The notes beneath the pieces are model-generated. The model made no database searches, was not told the DNA's origin, and was given only the letters and a program-made list of their open reading frames with translations. The position numbers and the translations under genes were made by a program. Below, piece by piece: positions 58,628 through 64,000 of a DNA stretch of 64,000 bases (its first letter is position 1; each line of letters begins with the position of its first letter). Source of the stretch: an alpha proteobacterium IMCC14465. Lineage in GTDB: Bacteria > Pseudomonadota > Alphaproteobacteria > RS24. The stretch spans positions 26,001-90,000 of the forward strand of contig ALYF01000006.1 in the NCBI GenBank assembly GCA_000293845.2, given 5' to 3'.

Positions 58628-59587
58628 ATGAGTCAGAATGCGCCAACTTCCGGGCATCTTACAATTCAACAAGCCCAAAGAAACCTGCGTGACAGGTTCA
58701 AGAAAGCCGGCATCGTGACCTATGAATTGGATGCTCGCCTTTTAACAGGCCATGCCCTTGGCTTAGATGATGTTGGTCTTATCAAGCAGGCGAGCCGTGA
58801 GATTTCAGAGCAAGAAAATCGACTGCTGGAAACAAGCTGTCGCGCGCGGTTAGCGGGTAAACCTGTTTCTCGTATTATCGGGGTGAAAGAATTTTATAGC
58901 CTCCCATTCCAAATCTCTTCCGCGACCTTGGACCCGCGGCCGGACAGTGAATGTCTTGTTGAGACTGCTCTGGCGAACGCACAAAAACAGATGAAGAAGC
59001 AGGCAGGCATTAAACCCAATTCAAAAACTAGGCCGAAAACCAGGCAGAAAATCAGGCCGCTAAAAGTTCTGGATTTGGGAACGGGTTCAGGTTGTTTGTT
59101 AATCGCGCTCGCTTCTGCCTGTCAGGAAAAGGGTATTCTTTTTCAAGGCTTGGGTGTTGATATATCTGCCCCGGCTTTGCGTCAGGCTCGGATTAATGCG
59201 GCAATTAATGGGGTAGGGCGTGTCTTAAGTTTTCGGCAAAGCAATTGGTTTGAAAACGTCACTGAAAAATTCGATATTATTTTATCCAACCCGCCCTATA
59301 TCGCGTCGCATGAGATTGAAACCTTAGCCTCTGAAGTCCGCAAGCATGACCCGTTATCGGCACTGGATGGGGGGGCGGATGGTCTGGATGCCTATCGGCA
59401 AATTATTGCTGATATGACAGCCTATCTTAAGCCGGAGGGATGTATTCTGTTCGAAATCGGTGCGACCCAATCAGAATCAGTCACAAAACTTGTGACACAA
59501 AGCTTGCAATCTCATCGGAATATCACCATTAATCATATTACGGACCTTGCTGGATTGGACAGGCTTGTGCAGGTAGAATTCGCCTAA
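58628..59587 (+). CDS. prmC: Peptide chain release factor N5-glutamine methyltransferase (PrmC)
   Basis: A 319-aa SAM enzyme that methylates the GGQ glutamine of release factors. It has the GTGSGCLLIALASA SAM loop and the catalytic NPPYIA motif. The region between the N-terminal domain and the SAM domain has a basic KTRPKTRQKIRP insertion from three 12-bp repeats, longer than usual. Directly after prfA, its main substrate gene. Confidence 0.95.
   Translation: MSQNAPTSGHLTIQQAQRNLRDRFKKAGIVTYELDARLLTGHALGLDDVGLIKQASREISEQENRLLETSCRARLAGKPVSRIIGVKEFYSLPFQISSATLDPRPDSECLVETALANAQKQMKKQAGIKPNSKTRPKTRQKIRPLKVLDLGTGSGCLLIALASACQEKGILFQGLGVDISAPALRQARINAAINGVGRVLSFRQSNWFENVTEKFDIILSNPPYIASHEIETLASEVRKHDPLSALDGGADGLDAYRQIIADMTAYLKPEGCILFEIGATQSESVTKLVTQSLQSHRNITINHITDLAGLDRLVQVEFA
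59024..59059 (+). repeat. 12-bp tandem repeat in prmC linker
   Basis: Three 12-bp units of the type AAAACTAGGCCG / AAAACCAGGCAG / AAAATCAGGCCG, in frame, encoding KTRP-KTRQ-KIRP. Confidence 0.9.
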
Positions 59588-59948
59588 AAAGGCGGAAGAA
59601 TGGCCTTATGATTGAGATTTTGCCGCACAATGAACTTTTTTTTAATTATTTGAAGTTTAGGCTTGGCATAAGGCGTGGGATTGAGTAGCTTTCCCAACAT
59701 CGGAGAGAAAAACTCAATAAGAGTTTTCCGCCCACCCCCAAATTAAAAGCCAAATTAAAAGTTTGTCTTTGTCATTCAAGGTGTCATTCATGGCTTTGAT
59801 ATGGGGTATACCAGCCGAAGAGATGCGTTGTTCATTTAGGCCAACACATTTGGAACTTCCAAAGGTTGTGTAAGAAACTTTATGAAAGAACAGTTCAGAT
59901 AGAAGTTCTATTTAAAAATATTTAAATGTCGCTGACAGGAATGAAAAT
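59588..59948 (+). other. Intergenic region prmC to DUF4167 gene, no gene found
   Basis: About 360 bp with no supported coding frame. Contains a duplicated 12-mer at 59738-59761 (CCAAATTAAAAG twice) and a repeated GTCATTCA at 59771-59778 and 59783-59790. A short AT-rich hairpin lies at about 59710-59730, too weak to call as a terminator. Confidence 0.6.
59738..59761 (+). repeat. 12-bp tandem duplication
   Basis: CCAAATTAAAAG present twice in direct tandem. Confidence 0.95.
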
Positions 59949-60554
59949 ATGAAACGCTCACGCGGTCGTGGAAGACGTCAAGGTAACTCGTCAAACCGAA
60001 ATTATGAAAGCAATGGACCTGATTTAAAAGTTCGGGGCAATGCTCAGTCGATTTGCGAAAAATACCAATCTCTTGCCCAGGATGCGCTTTCATCTGGTGA
60101 GTTGATTACTGCTGAGAATTACTTCCAGCATGCCGAACATTATTATCGTATCGTTCAGGCAAACCTGCCGGTTCGTCAGGAAGAAGAAACACCTGCCGAA
60201 AACGGTCAACAGCCAGCAATGCAAGATAATGATACGGTTGAGCCACTTGTTCTTGGCGCCGCAGAAGACGGCACAGAGAAAGAAGCGACGACCAAAGCGA
60301 ATGGTACTCAAAATAATGGTGCTGAAAATGGTGAGGCAAGTGACGAAAAAAAATCTCGCCGTCGTGGTCCATTGCGCAGGCGACGTCGTGACGATAATGG
60401 CAATAATAATGTTGCTGATAATGCCGGGAATGGTGACGTGGCAGCATCTGAAGACATAAGTGCAGATGCGGATGCCGTCGCAACGCCTGCTGCTGCTACA
60501 TCTGTGCCAGCACCGGTAAGTGACGCTTCCGATGAAGAAGCCGCATCAGCCTGA
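59949..60554 (+). CDS. DUF4167 family protein
   Basis: A 201-aa protein. The N-terminal conserved part (residues 1-77) has MKRSRGRGRR, RNYESNGPDLKVRGNAQSI, and KYQSLAQDALSSGELITAENYFQHAEHYYR (read in parts), the DUF4167 signature, rich in Arg and Asn and likely nucleic-acid binding. The remaining tail is low-complexity, acidic and Ala/Thr-rich and probably disordered. The prmC-DUF4167-clpB order is typical of Alphaproteobacteria. Confidence 0.92.
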   Translation: MKRSRGRGRRQGNSSNRNYESNGPDLKVRGNAQSICEKYQSLAQDALSSGELITAENYFQHAEHYYRIVQANLPVRQEEETPAENGQQPAMQDNDTVEPLVLGAAEDGTEKEATTKANGTQNNGAENGEASDEKKSRRRGPLRRRRRDDNGNNNVADNAGNGDVAASEDISADADAVATPAAATSVPAPVSDASDEEAASA

Positions 60555-60636
60555 TATTTTTTCTGATTACCCCCCTACTTTAAAATTTAATATTTGCGCG
60601 ATACGCCCATAAGATTTTAGCCAGTATTGGACTTAA

Positions 60637-60688
60637 GTCTTGAACGAGGGTCTGGAACGAGAGTCTTGAACTAGGGTCTTGCAGTCGG
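60637..60688 (+). repeat. 13-bp tandem repeat, four units, in the clpB promoter region
   Basis: Units GTCTTGAACGAGG, GTCTGGAACGAGA, GTCTTGAACTAGG and GTCTTGCAGTCGG. Units 1, 3 and 4 each contain CTTGAA or CTTGCA, the -35 type of sigma-32; unit 2 has CTGGAA. Only the last unit sits at the correct distance from a -10 element. Confidence 0.93.
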
Positions 60689-60707
60689 CATTTTGCTTTC
60701 CCATATA
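60678..60707 (+). promoter_or_regulatory. Sigma-32 (heat-shock) promoter of clpB
   Basis: CTTGCA at 60678-60683, 16-bp spacer, CCCATATA at 60700-60707. This is close to the sigma-32 pattern (CTTGAA and CCCAT-T). It lies 60 bp before the clpB start, consistent with RpoH control; rpoH itself is at 21-22 kb. Confidence 0.75.
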
Positions 60708-60765
60708 GATTCTAAGGCCAGCACATTTGTGCGGCATAAAATTTAGAGCAAATATGGAGCAAAAA

Positions 60766-63399
60766 ATGTTGCCGGAGAACTTAACAGACAAGTTAAAAGG
60801 GTTTGTCGGGTCGGCACAGGGCCTTGCACTTCGGGAAGGTCATCAGCGTTTCGAGCCGATACATATTTTAAAAATCTTTATGGATGACGCGGAGGGTTTA
60901 GCCTCGGGGCTTATTCAGGTGGCGGGCGCAAATCCCGACAAAATACGCGACAATCTAGGCGCACAGCTGGGTAAAATGCCAAAGGTCAGTGGTAGCGGGT
61001 CGCAACTTATAATGTCGCCGGAAACGGTGAAAGTTTTTTCTAATGCCGAAGAACTGGCGCAAAAGCGCGGCGATAGTTTTATCTCTGTAGAACTTCTACT
61101 TCTCGCAATGCTCAAGACTGATGATGCGGACACGTCACGGCTTCTTAAAGAGGCTGGGTTAACGACGGATGCTCTGGAAAAAGCTATCGCCTCTTTGCGT
61201 AAAGGCCGGCAGGCAGACAGTGCCTCGGCAGAGCAAAGCTATGAGGCTTTGGAGCGATATACGCGTGACCTGACTGATGATGCACGCAATGGCAAGCTCG
61301 ACCCCGTGATTGGGCGAGATGAGGAAATCCGTCGGTCTATGCAAGTGCTGTCCCGCCGTACGAAAAATAATCCAGTGCTTATTGGGGAGCCGGGTGTCGG
61401 TAAAACGGCGATTGCTGAAGGGCTGGCATTAAGAATTGTTGATGGTGATGTGCCGGAAAGCCTGAAGGGTAAGAAATTGCTTTCCCTTGATATGGGGTCT
61501 TTGATTGCGGGGGCGAAATATCGCGGCGAGTTTGAGGAGCGTCTGAAATCCGTTCTGCAGGATGTCACGGCATCTGAAGGTGGCATTGTTTTGTTTATCG
61601 ACGAGATGCACACGCTGGTAGGTGCAGGTGCTGGGGAAGGCGCGATGGATGCCTCGAACCTTCTTAAGCCGGCATTGGCGCGCGGTGAGTTGCATTGCAT
61701 TGGCGCGACGACGCTGGATGAATATCGCAAGCATGTCGAAAAAGATGCTGCGCTTGCACGTCGGTTCCAGCCTGTATTTGTCAATGAACCGCATGTGGAT
61801 GACACGATTTCTATTTTGCGGGGATTGAAAGAAAAATATGAACTGCATCACGGTGTGCGCATTACGGATGCCGCGCTGGTTGCGGCGACCACAATGTCCA
61901 ACCGTTATATTAATGATCGCTTTCTGCCGGATAAGGCAATTGACTTGATGGATGAGGCGGCGAGCCGTTTGCGAATGCAGGTGGATAGCAAGCCAGAGGC
62001 GCTTGATGAGTTGGACCGGCGCATGATTCAGCTCAAAATTGAGCGCGAGGCATTGAAAAAGGAAACCGACAAAAACTCTGCTGACCGTCTCGTAAAGCTT
62101 GAGGTTGAATTGTCTGATTTGGAAGAAAAAGTCTCGGCCTTGTCTGCGCGTTGGGAGCATGAAAAATCTCGCTTGTCGGATATGCAGAAGCTCAAAGAGC
62201 AACTGGATGCGGCGCGTATTGAGTTGGAGCAGGCGCAACGCCAAGGTGCGTTGGAACGTGCGAGCGAGTTGTCCTATGGCATTATTCCTGAGCTGGAAAA
62301 ACAGCTTGAGGTGGATGATGCCGGTAATGCCGATAATGCTGCGGCCCAAAACGCGCCCTTAATGCTGGAAGAAGCTGTTACGGAAGAGCATGTGGCGCAG
62401 ATTGTATCGCGCTGGACGGGTGTGCCTGTCGATAAGCTCATGTCAGGTGAAAAAGAAAAATTGCTGGCGATGGAAGATGTTTTGCATCACCGCGTCATCG
62501 GGCAGGAGGAGGCGATTTCGTCAGTTTCGCGGGCTGTGCGCCGTGCGCGGGCTGGCTTGCAAGATCCGGCGCGCCCGATTGGGTCTTTCTTGTTTCTTGG
62601 CCCGACAGGCGTTGGCAAGACCGAGTTGTGCAAGGCGCTGGCGGCGTTTTTGTTTGATGATGAAAGTGCTATCTGCCGGATTGATATGTCCGAATATATG
62701 GAAAAGCATGCGGTGGCTCGGCTTATCGGCGCGCCCCCCGGCTATGTGGGCTATGAGGAAGGCGGCGCGTTGAGCGAGGCGGTACGGCGGCGGCCTTATC
62801 AAATCATTCTGTTTGACGAGATTGAAAAAGCGCATCCCGATATTTTCAATGTGCTGTTGCAGGTGCTCGACGATGGTCGCCTGACGGACGGGCAGGGGCG
62901 TACGGTTGATTTCAGCAACACGCTTATCATTATGACATCCAATCTGGGTGCGTCACATCTGGCGGCGCTCGCGGATAGCGAGACCGTCGATAAGGTGCGC
63001 CAAGAAGTTCAAGACGAGGTGCATGGCTTCTTCCGCCCCGAATTTATCAACCGCCTTGATGAGATGATTTTGTTTGAGCGTCTGAAAGAAGACCAGATGG
63101 GCGATATTGTTGATGTGCAATTGGCGCGGCTGGAGACGATACTGCAAAGCCGGGATATTCATTTGGAATTGGTTGATGACGCGCGGGCATGGTTGGCACG
63201 CACGGGGTATGATCCGGTATTTGGCGCGCGCCCGTTAAAGCGTGTTATTCAAAAAGAAGTGCAGGACCCGCTGGCAGAAAAAATCCTTGCCGGTGAGGTG
63301 ACGGATAACAGCGTGGTTTATGTCGGTGTGCATAAGGCCGAAAATAAATCCGATAGCGATACGCTCAGCTTCTCCACCACCCCGCCAACCGCGAATTAA
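60766..63399 (+). CDS. clpB: ATP-dependent disaggregase ClpB
   Basis: An 877-aa Hsp100 chaperone that resolubilises aggregates with DnaK. It has the Clp_N repeat, AAA1 Walker [16 protein letters not shown], the coiled-coil M-domain (about 400-530), and AAA2 [16 protein letters not shown]-terminal D2-small domain is complete. ATG 60766 is chosen: GGAG lies seven bases before and the product starts like known ClpB; an ATG four codons upstream also exists. Its leader holds a sigma-32 promoter. Confidence 0.96.
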   Translation: MLPENLTDKLKGFVGSAQGLALREGHQRFEPIHILKIFMDDAEGLASGLIQVAGANPDKIRDNLGAQLGKMPKVSGSGSQLIMSPETVKVFSNAEELAQKRGDSFISVELLLLAMLKTDDADTSRLLKEAGLTTDALEKAIASLRKGRQADSASAEQSYEALERYTRDLTDDARNGKLDPVIGRDEEIRRSMQVLSRRTKNNPVLIGEPGVGKTAIAEGLALRIVDGDVPESLKGKKLLSLDMGSLIAGAKYRGEFEERLKSVLQDVTASEGGIVLFIDEMHTLVGAGAGEGAMDASNLLKPALARGELHCIGATTLDEYRKHVEKDAALARRFQPVFVNEPHVDDTISILRGLKEKYELHHGVRITDAALVAATTMSNRYINDRFLPDKAIDLMDEAASRLRMQVDSKPEALDELDRRMIQLKIEREALKKETDKNSADRLVKLEVELSDLEEKVSALSARWEHEKSRLSDMQKLKEQLDAARIELEQAQRQGALERASELSYGIIPELEKQLEVDDAGNADNAAAQNAPLMLEEAVTEEHVAQIVSRWTGVPVDKLMSGEKEKLLAMEDVLHHRVIGQEEAISSVSRAVRRARAGLQDPARPIGSFLFLGPTGVGKTELCKALAAFLFDDESAICRIDMSEYMEKHAVARLIGAPPGYVGYEEGGALSEAVRRRPYQIILFDEIEKAHPDIFNVLLQVLDDGRLTDGQGRTVDFSNTLIIMTSNLGASHLAALADSETVDKVRQEVQDEVHGFFRPEFINRLDEMILFERLKEDQMGDIVDVQLARLETILQSRDIHLELVDDARAWLARTGYDPVFGARPLKRVIQKEVQDPLAEKILAGEVTDNSVVYVGVHKAENKSDSDTLSFSTTPPTAN

Positions 63400-63419
63400 G
63401 CAAGAGCCTTAATGACAGT

Positions 63420-63665
63420 CTAACGCTTGATGCGTTTTTCAGTCTGTCGGGCAAGTTCGCTGAAGCTGATGCCGAGTGCATTGGCAATATTAATGGATAC
63501 GCGCAACGAAGGCTGGCTTCGCCCGCTTTCCAAATGGCTGATAGCGGTGCGGCTGATACCGGCTTTGATGGCCAGTTTTTCATGTGATACGCCCTGTTTT
63601 TTTCGCTCTTCCATTAACAACGTAACAATGGCGGCCTGTATTTTGCTGGCATAATCATCTGTCAT
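63420..63665 (-). CDS. XRE-family transcriptional regulator
   Basis: An 81-aa helix-turn-helix protein. HTH at about residues 24-55: QGVSHEKLAIKAGISRTAISHLESGRSQPSL. The protein is short and has no second domain, so it is a simple repressor type. The ATG at 63665 abuts a palindromic operator candidate, and no Shine-Dalgarno sequence is visible, so translation may start on a leaderless or weak message. Divergent from another XRE gene. Confidence 0.88.
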   Translation of the reverse strand: MTDDYASKIQAAIVTLLMEERKKQGVSHEKLAIKAGISRTAISHLESGRSQPSLRVSINIANALGISFSELARQTEKRIKR

Positions 63666-63730
63666 GTTACAAATGTTACCGTTTATATCTTTACGGGGTA
63701 TGTTTTATATGTAACGGTTACAGTTGTAAC
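63666..63730. promoter_or_regulatory. Palindromic operator candidate between divergent XRE genes
   Basis: Left arm GTTACAAATGTTACCGTT (63666-63683) and right arm AACGGTTACAGTTGTAAC (63713-63730) are inverted repeats with 16 of 18 matches. Half-sites GTTAC/GTAAC recur five times. The left arm directly follows the start codon of the minus-strand regulator, so binding would block it: likely autoregulation and control of the divergent gene. Confidence 0.7.
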
Positions 63731-63736
63731 GTACCC

Positions 63737-63762
63737 GAATTAAAGACATGAATTAAAGACAT
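63737..63762 (+). repeat. 13-bp tandem duplication before the right-edge XRE gene
   Basis: GAATTAAAGACAT occurs twice in direct tandem, followed by a second small duplication of ATGGAAAAACA-type sequence that includes the likely start codon of the next gene. Confidence 0.85.
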
Positions 63763-63773
63763 GGAAAAACAAC

Positions 63774-64000
63774 ATGGAAAAACATGACTCTCAAACCGCC
63801 ATTATTGGCACCAATATCCTTTATCACCGACTGGCGCGGGGGATGACATATGATGCTTTGGCGCATCGCCTTTATGTGTTGCAGAATTTGAGCGTTAAAC
63901 CCACTGCGCTGAAACATTATGAACGCCAAGGTCGCTTACCCGCCGCCACGTTGGCGGCTATTGCCGCGGTGATGCAGGTCGATGTGGCGCGTTTTTACGA
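63774..64000 (+). CDS. XRE-like helix-turn-helix protein, N-terminal part (runs off right edge)
   Basis: The first ~75 codons of a second HTH protein. Start ATG 63774, MEKHDSQTAIIGTNILYHRLARGMTYDALAHRLYV, then LKHYERQGRLPAATLAAIAAVMQVDVARFY, a Cro/C1-type HTH with an unusual longer loop between helices. An ATG at 63761 reads into a stop, so 63774 is used. Divergent from the 81-aa regulator across the palindrome, so the pair probably forms a switch or antitoxin-like unit; the rest lies outside the window. Confidence 0.72.
   Translation, partial: MEKHDSQTAIIGTNILYHRLARGMTYDALAHRLYVLQNLSVKPTALKHYERQGRLPAATLAAIAAVMQVDVARFY

Overview
The window is a dense, mostly housekeeping stretch of an alphaproteobacterial chromosome. 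The assignment is inferred from gene content and order, not from a database search. The blocks that point to it are lysA-lptM-argH-tlpA; hbd-etfA-etfB-cob(I)alamin adenosyltransferase; helicase-S4-fdxA-carD-rpoH; cobT-cobS-dnaJ-bolA; secA-ppiC-argJ-mutT-comF; and ubiG-lysC-ptsP-rodZ-ispG-prfA-prmC-DUF4167-clpB. Ubiquinone genes (coq7, coq4, ubiG), a periplasmic cytochrome c and PTS-Ntr enzyme I fit a free-living aerobic Gram-negative bacterium. Base composition is moderate in GC, with a visibly AT-richer patch at about 10.8-12.6 kb. I would not name a genus.

Layout. 0-10 kb: lysine and arginine biosynthesis, a periplasmic thiol oxidoreductase, the electron-transfer flavoprotein pair with 3-hydroxyacyl-CoA dehydrogenase, a B12 adenosyltransferase, a PagL-like lipid A deacylase, GluQRS, an HNH nuclease, Coq7 and a rare YqaA-DsbB fusion. 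10-12.6 kb: tRNA-Leu(CAA), then an accessory patch of tiny secreted or membrane proteins, including a compact MotA/ExbB-like protein, ending at the 5' half of a broken tRNA-Thr. 12.6-27 kb: retropepsin-like protease, FAD monooxygenase with Coq4, small redox genes, cytochrome c, TspO, CoA racemase, M48 lipoprotein protease, RpoH, a CarD with a histone-H1-like tail, FdxA, TerB, an S4 protein and a SUV3-type helicase. 27-33 kb: a candidate small RNA, rpmB, a TonB receptor broken by one in-frame amber codon, and cobaltochelatase cobS/cobT. 33-51 kb: dnaJ-like, bolA, corC, aroB/aroK, xerD, accA, secA, ppiC, argJ, mutT, comF, nitrilase, DUF1178, a frameshifted orphan gene and a 12-bp satellite. 51-64 kb: ubiG to clpB, then two divergent XRE regulators around a palindromic operator.

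The less ordinary material is at the RNA, regulatory and micro-repeat level. A complete sRNA-like unit (promoter, two CTCCCTC anti-Shine-Dalgarno-like motifs, intrinsic terminator) precedes rpmB. A heat-shock type promoter precedes clpB, with its -35 region expanded into four 13-bp repeats. A -1 frameshift-like A8 tract lies in an orphan gene. Short tandem duplications of 12-24 bp recur across the whole window, within genes in multiples of three and between genes in any length, which suggests frequent replication slippage. I found no CRISPR array, insertion sequence or rRNA operon.
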